The notes under the pieces are model-generated. The model searched no databases. It had not been told where the DNA came from and worked only from the letters and a program-made list of their open reading frames with translations. The position numbers and the translations under genes are program-made. Below are positions 44,505 to 52,844 of a stretch of DNA of 64,000 nucleotides, piece by piece; positions within the stretch are counted from its first letter, which is position 1; each line of letters opens with the position of its first letter. This stretch comes from Bacteroidia bacterium (GTDB taxonomy: Bacteria > Bacteroidota > Bacteroidia > B-17B0 > Aurantibacillaceae), in assembly GCA_016787785.1 (NCBI GenBank), contig JAEUTO010000011.1:434001-498000 (forward strand), read 5' to 3'.

Positions 44505-46598
44505 TTAAGATAAGCGGATGGACACCAATGTTACATCATCGGTTTGTTCTGTCTCGCTTTGCCACGATTCAAAAACGGTTTTAAAGCGCTGCTCTTGTTC
44601 GATCACGGGAAGAGAAGCTGTTTCCAACAAAAGCTCCTGCAATTGTTTAGTCATAAATTTCTTACCCTTGGGGCCGCCAAACTGGTCGGGCACACCATCT
44701 GTAAACATATAGAATTGTGTAAGCGTATCTACTTTAATCTCATGAAGGCGATAAGAAACTTCGGTTGTATCATAAATGCCACCAATAGAATATTTATCGG
44801 CTTTACAAATTACAAGCTCGTTATTTTTGATAAGGTATAAAGGCCGGCCAGCGCCAGAATAGGCTACTAATTTATTCTTTACATCAATTCTTATCAATGC
44901 AATATCCATTCCATCCTTAGAGTGGCGCTGCTGCATGTTTTCATTTAATGTTCTTACGATGTGAAAATGCAACTCTTTTAATATGTCGTCCGGCGAATTT
45001 ATTTTCGAATTAAGTACGATCTGGTTCAACAAACTGGTGCCCAGCATACTCATCATAGCGCCCGGAACGCCGTGGCCGGTGCAATCGGCAACAGCGTAAT
45101 AAACATAGTTACTATTTTGGGCTATCCAATAAAAATCACCACTCACAATATCTTTTGGTTGGAAATAAATGAACGAATCCGGGAATAGTGTTTTTATAAG
45201 CTTTGTAGAAGGAAGCACAGAGCCTTGTATGCGCTTGGCATAATTTATACTATCTGTAATTTCTTTGTTTTTATGCTGTAATTCTTCTTTCTGGTTCTCT
45301 ATTTTATTTTTTTGCGACGCTAATAAATTATTATCTTTTTTCTTTTCCCTGAAACGATAAATAAAAATAATACTTAATAGTAAAAGCAAGCAGGCAACAA
45401 TTGCAATAAATATTTTCGCGTAACGGTCTTTTTCAATGGTGTGTTCTTTTATTTGTTTGTCTTGTTTAAGTAATTGAATTTCCTGTTGTTTTTTTTCAGT
45501 TTCATATTGTGCTGAAAGCTCGTTTATGGCTTTTGTATTTTCCTGATCAAAAAGCTCTTGTGTAACATTTACTACAATGCCAAAATAATAGGTGGCTTTT
45601 TTATATTCCCCTAGGGTATCATAAACGTCGGTGAGGCTTAATGCCGCTTCTTTTATTTGTGCAGGTATTTTTAATTTGCTGGCAATTGCATATGCTTTTT
45701 CCATGTAAGGCAAGGCCTGCCTGAATTTTCCTGTATTAAGCAATACGCGGCCCATATATAAATTAGAAAGCTGAAGCGCGTAATCGTTACCCAATTTTTC
45801 GTTTATATCATAGGCTTTTTTTAAATACAATTCTGCCTCTTTAAACTTTTTGAGGTTTAATAAAGTAGAGCCGATGTTAATATAGCTTTCGGCAAGAAAT
45901 GAGGAATCGTTGAGTTGTTCAATAACCTTAACGGCCTTTTGCTGATAGAAGAGCGCGGAGTCATATTTTTTTAAATTGGAAAAGCCCAAACCAACATTAT
46001 CCAAAGTGGAAATATAGCGCCGCATAGTTTTTTTTTGGGATATAAAATTTAGAGCCTTTTTATAATTAACGATAGCCGTTTTATAATCGTGACGATAGAA
46101 GCTAACAGTTCCTAAATGATCAAAACCATCGCAAATACCCGCAGAATCTTTTTCTTTTTCGGCCGCTGCAATACTTTTATAAAAGAACTCTGTTGCCGCG
46201 CCGTAATCGCCCATGCGCATTTGAATAAGACCTTGAAGGTCGTAAACGGAAGCAAATTGATCGTGTAGGTTATTCGTTACTGCAATTGCTTTAGCGCTAT
46301 CAGCAAATATAAGCGCAGAATCGAACAAGGATTTTGCTCGGTAAGTTTTGCTTATTGTTGAAAATATCTTTAACCGGTTCACCGGCTTTTCCTGCCTGGC
46401 TAAATGTAAACAATACCTTGATAAAATAAGGGACAACTCAAAATCATCGTTGCGGTATTTTTTTGCAAGTGAATCAAGTAAGATTATTTGTGTTTTTGTC
46501 GCTTTGCCTTCTATAATTTGTAAAATATTCTTAGGTACCGTTTGGCTGCTAATAAAATACGCCGCAAACAAAAACAGTATGAATAAAATGCGCTTCAT
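44505..46598 (-). CDS. SpoIIE-family protein phosphatase with TPR sensor domain
   Basis: A 697-residue signalling protein. A signal peptide (ending FISSQ) is followed by about seven TPRs (roughly 45-360; e.g. GYFGIVVNVTQEL region and YINIGSTLLNLKKFKEAE). A transmembrane helix lies near 403-420 (FIAIVACLLLLLSIIFIY), then a coiled coil and a cytoplasmic PP2C/SpoIIE domain. Catalytic-metal motifs are PKDIVSGDFYWI, VADCTGHGVPGAMMSMLG, FTDGVPDQFGG and TDDVTLVSIRL. Such proteins dephosphorylate anti-sigma-factor antagonists or related serines. The partner is not nearby. The start is the ATG at 46598, just after a TAAGTTTG box. Confidence 0.93.
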   Translation of the reverse strand: MKRILFILFLFAAYFISSQTVPKNILQIIEGKATKTQIILLDSLAKKYRNDDFELSLILSRYCLHLARQEKPVNRLKIFSTISKTYRAKSLFDSALIFADSAKAIAVTNNLHDQFASVYDLQGLIQMRMGDYGAATEFFYKSIAAAEKEKDSAGICDGFDHLGTVSFYRHDYKTAIVNYKKALNFISQKKTMRRYISTLDNVGLGFSNLKKYDSALFYQQKAVKVIEQLNDSSFLAESYINIGSTLLNLKKFKEAELYLKKAYDINEKLGNDYALQLSNLYMGRVLLNTGKFRQALPYMEKAYAIASKLKIPAQIKEAALSLTDVYDTLGEYKKATYYFGIVVNVTQELFDQENTKAINELSAQYETEKKQQEIQLLKQDKQIKEHTIEKDRYAKIFIAIVACLLLLLSIIFIYRFREKKKDNNLLASQKNKIENQKEELQHKNKEITDSINYAKRIQGSVLPSTKLIKTLFPDSFIYFQPKDIVSGDFYWIAQNSNYVYYAVADCTGHGVPGAMMSMLGTSLLNQIVLNSKINSPDDILKELHFHIVRTLNENMQQRHSKDGMDIALIRIDVKNKLVAYSGAGRPLYLIKNNELVICKADKYSIGGIYDTTEVSYRLHEIKVDTLTQFYMFTDGVPDQFGGPKGKKFMTKQLQELLLETASLPVIEQEQRFKTVFESWQSETEQTDDVTLVSIRLS

Positions 46599-46606
46599 TT
46601 CCAATA

Positions 46607-46614
46607 CAAACTTA
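46607..46614 (-). promoter_or_regulatory. Candidate -7 element for the SpoIIE-family gene
   Basis: TAAGTTTG on the minus strand matches TAnnTTTG and ends eight bases before the ATG at 46598. Confidence 0.45.
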
Positions 46615-46669
46615 AGAAAATATGTAAGGAGCTAAAATATTTTGCTAACAGAAAATAACGGGAAAATGT

Positions 46670-48244
46670 TTAAACGAAAAGTTTATCAGCACAACGCTCA
46701 CCATCCATTGCTGCGCTAACAATACCTCCTGCATATCCGGCACCCTCACCACACGGATAAAGATTTTTTAATTGAGGGTGGTTTAAAAGATCTTTATCAC
46801 GCGGAATACGAACCGGCGTTGAGGTCCTTGATTCTACACCAACTACAACGGCGTCGTTGGTTAAATAGCCCCGCATTTTGCCACCAAAGGCCTTTAAACC
46901 CTCTTTTAAAGTTGGGCCAATCAATTTCCCTAACACCTGTTGCATATCTACGCTTTTTAAGCCGGGTTGATAACTGCAATCGGGTAGGGAAGAGCTAAAT
47001 TTGCCGTTTATAAAATCTTGTAAACGTTGTGCGGGGGCAGTTTGTGTTTTGCCTCCAAAGCTCCAGGCCTTTTTTTCAATTTGCTTTTGAAATTCTAAAC
47101 CCGCTAATGCACCAAACTCTTTAAAGGGCTCAAAATCCGCTAACTCTAAACCCACCACAATGCCGCTATTGGCATATGGATTATTTCGTTTGCTGGGGCT
47201 CCAGCCGTTAGTAACTACTTCTTGCTGTGCCGTTGCGCAAGGCGCAATAATGCCACCTGGGCACATGCAGAAGGAATAAACGCCGCGCCCTTTTACCTGG
47301 TGCACAAGGCTATAACTTGCGGCAGGTAAAAACTCTCGCTTGGTTATAACCTCTTCCATACTGCCGCAATGGTATTGTATCTTATCAATTAATTGCTGCG
47401 GATGCTCTACTCTAATACCTAAAGCAAAGGGTTTGGCTTCAATTAAAATGTTCTTCGCGTTTAAAAGCTCGTAAATGTCACGTGCAGAGTGACCTGTAGC
47501 CAATATTAATTTTTGAACAGGAATTTGCTGTTCTCCTTTTTCGTTTAAAATGGTAATAGTAGCAATAGTTTCTTTTTCTGTTTTTAGATCTGTGAGTTTG
47601 GAATTGAAATGTATCTCACCACCAAAACTTAAAATGGTGCCTCGTATTTGCTCAATAAGCTGAGGCAATTTATTGGTACCAATATGGGGATGTGCATCCA
47701 CTAAAATTTCACGGCTGGCGCCATGCGATACAAAAGTTCTTAGTATCTTATCAATGTCACCGCGTTTACTCGAACGCGTGTAAAGCTTGCCGTCGCTATA
47801 TGTGCCGGCACCACCCTCACCAAAACAATAGTTGCTTTCCGGATTTACAATATGCTCTTTGTTAATAGCGGCAAGATCTCTTCTTCTGTCTTTAATATTT
47901 TTTCCGCGTTCAAAGATTATGGGTTTAATTCCTAATTCCAAACAACGTAATGCCGCAAACAACCCTGCAGGACCACTACCAATAATGTGGCAAGTTTTTT
48001 TTGAAGATGTTACATCAAGGTAATTGAGTTCAATTTTTTCTTCCTGAAATTCTTCGTCTACAACGGCCAAAACCGTTAAATTAATTTCAATACTCCGAGA
48101 ACGGGCGTCTATACTTCGTTTCAGAACCTTTATAAATAAACCGGAACTGTTTTTGAGTTGCAGCTGATGTTTTACTTCTTCTTTTAAAAGCTGTTCGTTA
48201 ACAGCAATTTGTGGACTAACCTTAAGTTGTAATTTTGTTTGCAT
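46670..48244 (-). CDS. FAD-dependent oxidoreductase of unknown substrate
   Basis: A 524-residue flavoprotein of the NAD(P)/FAD-dependent oxidoreductase superfamily. The FAD-binding site is HIIGSGPAGLFAALRCLELG (about 88-107). Further conserved blocks are EGGAGTYSDGKLYTRS, ILATGHSARDIYELL, CPGGIIAPCATAQ and CGEGAGYAGGIVSAAMDGE. The N-terminal ~80 residues form a small alpha/beta domain typical of this uncharacterised family. The ATG at 48244 is chosen; an earlier TTG lies within a leader hairpin. It stands 39 bases downstream of the PorT-like gene at 48284. The physiological reaction is unknown. Confidence 0.9.
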   Translation of the reverse strand: MQTKLQLKVSPQIAVNEQLLKEEVKHQLQLKNSSGLFIKVLKRSIDARSRSIEINLTVLAVVDEEFQEEKIELNYLDVTSSKKTCHIIGSGPAGLFAALRCLELGIKPIIFERGKNIKDRRRDLAAINKEHIVNPESNYCFGEGGAGTYSDGKLYTRSSKRGDIDKILRTFVSHGASREILVDAHPHIGTNKLPQLIEQIRGTILSFGGEIHFNSKLTDLKTEKETIATITILNEKGEQQIPVQKLILATGHSARDIYELLNAKNILIEAKPFALGIRVEHPQQLIDKIQYHCGSMEEVITKREFLPAASYSLVHQVKGRGVYSFCMCPGGIIAPCATAQQEVVTNGWSPSKRNNPYANSGIVVGLELADFEPFKEFGALAGLEFQKQIEKKAWSFGGKTQTAPAQRLQDFINGKFSSSLPDCSYQPGLKSVDMQQVLGKLIGPTLKEGLKAFGGKMRGYLTNDAVVVGVESRTSTPVRIPRDKDLLNHPQLKNLYPCGEGAGYAGGIVSAAMDGERCADKLFV

Positions 48245-48252
48245 AATGAGTG

Positions 48253-48269
48253 GAAGGATTTTATCCTTC
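48253..48269 (-). other. Perfect hairpin in leader of the flavoprotein gene
   Basis: GAAGGAT-AAA-ATCCTTC, a 7-bp stem with three-base loop, lies eight bases upstream of the ATG. It has no T-run, so it is more likely a translation-affecting leader hairpin or processing site than a terminator. Confidence 0.45.
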
Positions 48270-48283
48270 AAATTTTAAATGTA

Positions 48284-49042
48284 TTAGCCCTCAAACGTAA
48301 CCGTAAAAACTACCATCCGCGAGCGCACTTTTTCTATACTATTGGTAAAGATACTATTTTCGGGGCGCAATAAATTTTTTGTGCCTATTAATAATTTTAA
48401 TTCGATGCCGAGCTTAAAAAACTCTAAATAAAAATCGGTACCTGCTCCGGCACTATAATAAATGTCGTCACGTTTCAATTTTACATTATCATCTAATTGG
48501 TTTGGTCCGCCTGTACTAACGCCAGCTGCTTTTTTTCGCGAAGCAAGGTCTAAGGAGTAACCACCGCCACCAATTACATAGGCGCTAAAATTGCCCAGAC
48601 GTTTAGATTGGATCTTTGCTTCTAAAGGAAAAAGCAGAAATGCGGATTCAACCAATTTTTGAAAAACCTTAGAGCTATCGCGCGCTTCGTTTGACAAACG
48701 GTATTCTATTTTGCGCGAGGCGAAACTAATGCTTGGTGTAAAACGAATGCGTAAGTAATCGTGTAAACGCGCATCGCTAACAATACCAATGGCAAAACCC
48801 GGAGCCGGTTGCGAGTAAACCGTTTTTATGCGATAGCGCGTGGTTCCAATTACGGTATCAGGAAATTGAGAGGTTGGTTTTGTGTTTATTCTAAAATCGG
48901 TAGAGTTGCCGGCAATGGTAAAACCAAAATGTAGTTTTTGTTTGTAAAATTTAGGTAAATGCACGCCATAACCGTCATTTTCTTGTGAAAAAGAGGTAAA
49001 AGAAATTAAAAAAGCAATGATTATAAAGGCGAGTCTTTTCAG
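48284..49042 (-). CDS. PorT-like outer-membrane protein, copy 1
   Basis: A 252-residue outer-membrane beta-barrel protein of the PorT family, a part of the T9SS/gliding machinery. Matching segments are QPAPGFAIGIVSDARLHDYL, FTPSISFASRKIEYRL and FPLEAKIQSKRLGNF. The frame extends upstream of the first GTG through a good signal peptide ending SFTSFSQ. The only codons between an upstream TAA and that signal are TTT and CTG, so I place the start at CTG 49042. The second copy has the same arrangement. The two copies are about 90 percent identical in protein. Whether both act in secretion is unknown. Confidence 0.82.
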   Translation of the reverse strand: MKRLAFIIIAFLISFTSFSQENDGYGVHLPKFYKQKLHFGFTIAGNSTDFRINTKPTSQFPDTVIGTTRYRIKTVYSQPAPGFAIGIVSDARLHDYLRIRFTPSISFASRKIEYRLSNEARDSSKVFQKLVESAFLLFPLEAKIQSKRLGNFSAYVIGGGGYSLDLASRKKAAGVSTGGPNQLDDNVKLKRDDIYYSAGAGTDFYLEFFKLGIELKLLIGTKNLLRPENSIFTNSIEKVRSRMVVFTVTFEG

Positions 49043-49153
49043 AAATTATATAACGTTTTTAAATAATAAACTTTTGTAAAGTTATTGATTTAGTTGGGTT
49101 TTATAATCTGAAAAGGGACAAAAAAGCTTAAATCTGCCCGATGTTGTAGAAAA

Positions 49154-49915
49154 TCAGGAGCCCTCAAAGGTAACGGTAAAAACCACCATGCGCGAACGTA
49201 CTTTATCTAAACTGTTGGTAAAGATGCTATTTTCGGGGCGTAACAGATTTTTTGTACCTATTAATAATTTTAATTCTAACCCTAATTTAAAATATTGTAG
49301 ATAAAAATCGGTGCCAGCACCTGCGCTATAAAAAATATCATCACGTTTTAATTTTACATTATCGTCTAATTGGTTTGGCCCACCACTGCGAACACCAGCC
49401 GCTTTTTTTCGTGAGGCCAGATCCAAAGAATAGCCAACGCCACCGATAACGTAGGCACTAAAATTGCCAAGGCGTTTAGATTGGATCTTCGCTTCTAACG
49501 GAAAAAGCAGGAAGGCGGATTCAACCAATTTTTGAAATACTTTAGAACTATCGCGGGTGTCGTTTGACAAACGGTATTCTATTTTGCGCGAGGCGAAACT
49601 AATGCTTGGTGTAAAACGAATGCGTAAGTAATCGTGTAAACGCGCATCACTCACAATGCCAATGGCAAAGCCAGGTGCGGGTTGCGAATAAACTGTTTTT
49701 ATGCGATAACGCGTTGTACCAATTACTGTATCCGGAAACGCTGAATTAGGTTTTGGATTTAATCTAAAGTCGGTTGAGTTAGCAGCAATGGTAAAACCAA
49801 ACTGTATTTTCTGTTTATAATACTTTGGCAAGTATATACCATAGCCATCATTTTCTTGCGAAATGGAGGTAAAATAAACTAAAAGAAAGAAGAATATTGC
49901 AGCGAGCCTTTTCAG
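49154..49915 (-). CDS. PorT-like outer-membrane protein, copy 2
   Basis: Tandem duplicate of the previous gene, 253 residues. The signal peptide (CTG start at 49915, ending FTSISQ) differs more than the barrel, and the sequences flanking the start (TATATAATTTCTGAAAAG) are the same in both copies. Differences include one residue inserted in the loop KKAAGVRSGGPNQ and changes in the N-terminal strand. It is the upstream copy and is divergent from panD. Subfunctionalisation after duplication is possible. Confidence 0.82.
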   Translation of the reverse strand: MKRLAAIFFFLLVYFTSISQENDGYGIYLPKYYKQKIQFGFTIAANSTDFRLNPKPNSAFPDTVIGTTRYRIKTVYSQPAPGFAIGIVSDARLHDYLRIRFTPSISFASRKIEYRLSNDTRDSSKVFQKLVESAFLLFPLEAKIQSKRLGNFSAYVIGGVGYSLDLASRKKAAGVRSGGPNQLDDNVKLKRDDIFYSAGAGTDFYLQYFKLGLELKLLIGTKNLLRPENSIFTNSLDKVRSRMVVFTVTFEGS

Positions 49916-50003
49916 AAATTATATAACGGGTTTAAATTGCTAAAATTGTGTAAAGAGGCCGATTTTGGGGACTTTAATAATGTGTCAAACAAATAAAAAA
50001 CCC

Positions 50004-50011
50004 TAAATTTG
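50004..50011 (+). promoter_or_regulatory. Candidate -7 element for panD
   Basis: TAAATTTG matches TAnnTTTG and ends seven bases before the panD ATG; TGTG lies 19 bases upstream as a -33-like element. The transcript should be almost leaderless. Confidence 0.55.
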
Positions 50012-50018
50012 AGCAGTT

Positions 50019-50369
50019 ATGGAAATTCAGGTTATTAAATCCAAGTTGCACTGTGTAACTGTTACGCAGGCAGAGTTGGATTATATTGGCAGCGTTACTA
50101 TTGATGAAGATCTGATGGAGGCTGCAAATTTAATTGAGAACGAGCAGGTACATATTTTAAATAAAAATAATGGCGAGCGTTTTATAACGTATGTAATAAA
50201 GGGCGAAAGGGGCAGTGGTGTAATTTGTTTAAACGGCCCTGCAGCTTTAAGAGTAAAGTTGGGAGACGTGGTTATTATTATTTCTTACGCCAACATGGAT
50301 TTTGAAAAAGCTAAGAGCTTCCGTCCATGGGTTGTTTTTCCTGATACAAAAACCAATAAATTAAAATAA
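50019..50369 (+). CDS. panD: Aspartate 1-decarboxylase
   Basis: Makes beta-alanine for pantothenate and CoA; pyruvoyl enzyme of 116 residues. The self-cleavage site is Gly24-Ser25 in DYIGSVTID, exactly at the usual position. KLHCVTVTQ precedes it and [16 protein letters not shown] with [21 protein letters not shown] follows, all family hallmarks. The following flippase-like gene starts one base after the stop. Confidence 0.97.
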   Translation: MEIQVIKSKLHCVTVTQAELDYIGSVTIDEDLMEAANLIENEQVHILNKNNGERFITYVIKGERGSGVICLNGPAALRVKLGDVVIIISYANMDFEKAKSFRPWVVFPDTKTNKLK

Positions 50370-50370
50370 A

Positions 50371-51408
50371 GTGGCCACAGCAAAAAGCACCAAATCCATA
50401 ATTCAATTTATTGTTTTACTTGGCATAGGTGTTTTGTTTATTTGGTTATCAATAAGGTCAATTACCCCCGAACAAAAAGTAAAGATAATTGACGCGTTTA
50501 AAGAAGCTGATTATTTTTGGGTTGGTATTTCGCTTGTGATTTCTTTTTTCAGCCATTTTCTACGCGCATACCGCTGGAATTATTTGCTAAAGCCAGCAGG
50601 CTATAAAATAAATTTAGTGAACGCCAATTGCCACGTGTTGATTGGATATCTGGCAAATTATGGTATACCACGCATGGGCGAAATATCGCGCTGTACTTTG
50701 GCCACTAAATATGATGACGTGCCGTTTGAAGTTGCTCTTGGGACAGTGATTACAGAACGGGTAATTGATTTTATTTTGTTCTTACTGATTTTTGCATTTA
50801 CATTTTTAGTTCAATTCAATGAGCTTATTGGTTTAGCTAATCAATATATTTTTGATCCCGCTATGTCGCGCTTGTCTGGAATAAGCGAAAGTCCCACCAA
50901 AATTATAATACTTAGCGTTGTAGCTTTAGTAATGATAGTAGCCTTTTTTGTATTGAGGAAAAAATTCTCGTCACTTTTGAAAGGAAAATTGGGAGGAATA
51001 TTAAGAGGTATGGGACAAGGACTTGGTTCTATTGCAAAAATGGATAAGCCATTTCAATTTATAGTACTTAGTTTTATGATCTGGGCTTGTTATTTTTATT
51101 CATTATACGTTTGTTTTTTTGCTTTAAATGGCACATCGCACTTAGGACAGAAGGAATGCTTAGCGTTGCTTATTTTTGGCACCTTTGGCGTTATTTTTTC
51201 TCCAGGAGGTCTTGGCGCTTACCCAGCAATTGTTGGGGGCATACTATTGGTCACTTATCATGTAGATGAGGTGTCTTCTTTTGCATTACCTTGGTTATCA
51301 TGGACCAGCCAGTTTGTTTTGATCCTATTTTTAGGCTTAGTAAGTTTAATTGTTTTACCGTTGTATAACCGCAATAAAAATGTCGTTTCACCAACAGCTG
51401 AAAAATAA
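50371..51408 (+). CDS. YbhN/LPG-synthase-type flippase-like membrane protein
   Basis: A 345-residue membrane protein of the lysylphosphatidylglycerol synthase transmembrane (UPF0104) family, with about eight helices. Family segments are SFFSHFLRAYRWNYLLKPAG, LIGYLANYGIPRMGEISRC and FGVIFSPGGLGAYPAIVGGI. It lacks the C-terminal aminoacyl-transferase domain of MprF, so only the flippase-like part is present. It starts with GTG one base after panD. The downstream heptose adenylyltransferase start lies within its 3' end, so the three genes form one unit. Confidence 0.88.
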   Translation: MATAKSTKSIIQFIVLLGIGVLFIWLSIRSITPEQKVKIIDAFKEADYFWVGISLVISFFSHFLRAYRWNYLLKPAGYKINLVNANCHVLIGYLANYGIPRMGEISRCTLATKYDDVPFEVALGTVITERVIDFILFLLIFAFTFLVQFNELIGLANQYIFDPAMSRLSGISESPTKIIILSVVALVMIVAFFVLRKKFSSLLKGKLGGILRGMGQGLGSIAKMDKPFQFIVLSFMIWACYFYSLYVCFFALNGTSHLGQKECLALLIFGTFGVIFSPGGLGAYPAIVGGILLVTYHVDEVSSFALPWLSWTSQFVLILFLGLVSLIVLPLYNRNKNVVSPTAEK

Positions 51409-51871
51409 AATAGTTTCTAAAGAAGCGGCTTTGCAAACTATAAATTTGTTGAAGCAAAAAGGTAAAAAAATCGTTTTTACAAACGGTTGTTTTGATATAC
51501 TTCATCCGGGACATGTAGATTATTTGAGCCAGGCGCGCGATCTTGGAGACTTCCTGATATTAGGGTTGAACACTGATAACTCTGTAAAGCGTTTGAATAA
51601 AGCGCCCAACAGACCCATTAATAAAGAACTGGAGCGCGCTATGGTACTGGCGGCCTTAGGTTGTATTGATGCAATTGTTTTGTTTGATGAAGAAACACCT
51701 TACGATCTGATAAATTATTTACAGCCAAATGTTTTAGTAAAAGGCAACGATTATAAAGCAGAAGAAATTGTTGGCTATGATATAGTAACTAAAGGTGGTG
51801 GCAAAGTAATTACCATTCCTTTTTTAGAGGGCTTTTCTACAACCAATCTTATTAAAAGAATTAATTCTTAA
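51380..51871 (+). CDS. rfaE2: D-glycero-beta-D-manno-heptose 1-phosphate adenylyltransferase
   Basis: Nucleotidyltransferase of 163 residues that makes ADP-heptose for the LPS core; this is the stand-alone equivalent of the C-terminal half of HldE. The HxGH motif is in GCFDILHPGHVDYL, with LGLNTDNSVKRLNK, the RAMVLAALGCIDAIVLFDE block and VLVKGNDYKAEEIVG. The ATG at 51380 overlaps the end of the flippase-like gene by 29 bases. It converges with the gene at 51868, overlapping four bases. Confidence 0.94.
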   Translation: MSFHQQLKNKIVSKEAALQTINLLKQKGKKIVFTNGCFDILHPGHVDYLSQARDLGDFLILGLNTDNSVKRLNKAPNRPINKELERAMVLAALGCIDAIVLFDEETPYDLINYLQPNVLVKGNDYKAEEIVGYDIVTKGGGKVITIPFLEGFSTTNLIKRINS

Positions 51872-52440
51872 TTCTGCTTAAGGGGGATGTATGTTTTCCC
51901 ATTCTCAATAACAATGTGGTTGGATGCAGACAGAACTTCAATTGCTTCCAGAAATAGTTTTTTTAGCAAAACCCTGTCCTGCTCCCAGAACTTATCCATA
52001 ACGGCTTTCAGAGAGTCTTCTATCTTTTCTATTTTACATGCAGCAATTCTTCCTAAATAGAAAATAACTATTTCTGATTTTAGTTTTAATTGTCCGTCAT
52101 CTGTGCGAAGCTCTTCTTCAGAAATTTTTGTTTTTAGAAGAACTTCTTTATGCGGTTTTAATGTTTCAACAATTTTGTGATTGGCTTGAATAGTAGATTC
52201 TATGCGCTTTACAGCCCATCCTTGTCCGTTCATTAATTCACCGCAAGTAAATTTTAATTGATGTGTTCTTTCAATATATTTTACTAACGTGCTCGGGCTT
52301 GCCTTACGATTCCAGTCCTTTTTCTCAATAAGAATAGCCTCTCCAACGTTTAGGTTGACAATTGAATTAAAAATTGGCGAACTTCTGCCTTTACCTTTAA
52401 GTGCGAGGCGGTTAAACTCTTCTTCTTTAAGAATTCTCAT
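51868..52440 (-). CDS. Hypothetical soluble protein
   Basis: A 190-residue protein with no signal peptide. The N-terminal third has the form SIVNLNVGEAILIEKKDW followed by PSTLVKYIERTHQLKFT and GQGWAVKRIE, a pattern I have seen in Bacteroidota proteins of unknown role. The middle is Lys/Glu-rich and helical (KTKISEEELRTDDG), and the C-terminal part includes two helices with DKFWEQDRVLLKKLFLEA. Nucleic-acid binding is possible but unsupported. It overlaps rfaE2 tail-to-tail by four bases. Confidence 0.7.
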   Translation of the reverse strand: MRILKEEEFNRLALKGKGRSSPIFNSIVNLNVGEAILIEKKDWNRKASPSTLVKYIERTHQLKFTCGELMNGQGWAVKRIESTIQANHKIVETLKPHKEVLLKTKISEEELRTDDGQLKLKSEIVIFYLGRIAACKIEKIEDSLKAVMDKFWEQDRVLLKKLFLEAIEVLSASNHIVIENGKTYIPLKQN

Positions 52441-52795
52441 AATTTTAGTGCAAAAATGTTGTTTATAATAGCTTTAAACGTGCATTTACAGAAAAAGTTA
52501 CGTGTTTGGCCTCCTATCGATGTCTAATAGATGTTGTATAAACGTTGTTTAAAAGCTAATTAAATTTGCATTAAACAGAATATATGCTAAGTAAAACTTT
52601 ATAAATCAACAATTTATGAAAGTTAATAGATTGTTCATTACGCATAATTTGCCTCTTGCTTTATTAACAAAAAAATGTGGTTATTAACAATTTTAAGGCG
52701 ATTTGACGTTGTTTTAAGCCGAGGTTTAGCTAAGTTAACCCAAAAAAAGAACTTGCTTTAAAACGCATTTAATAAAGCCAAAATCTTTGGAAAAT
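52441..52795. other. Noncoding gap with direct repeats
   Basis: About 355 bases with no plausible gene. The notable content is two exact copies of TTATTAACAA at 52661-52670 and 52681-52690, 20 bases apart (about two helical turns). The rest is A+T-rich without clear promoter or RNA structure. Confidence 0.6.
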
Positions 52796-52824
52796 AAAAA
52801 AGTCCGCCTAAACGCGGACTTTTT
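52796..52824 (-). terminator. Rho-independent terminator after infB
   Basis: GTCCGC and GCGGAC form the core of an 11-12-bp stem with A/T flanks and a six-base loop; the T-run on the minus strand ends the rimP-nusA-infB unit. Confidence 0.9.
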
Positions 52825-52844
52825 ACTTTATAAATGAATAAATT

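Noticed and set aside
52661-52690. Replication origin
   Set aside because: The repeats TTATTAACAA differ from DnaA boxes (TTATCCACA), and there is no dnaA, gidA or dnaN near.
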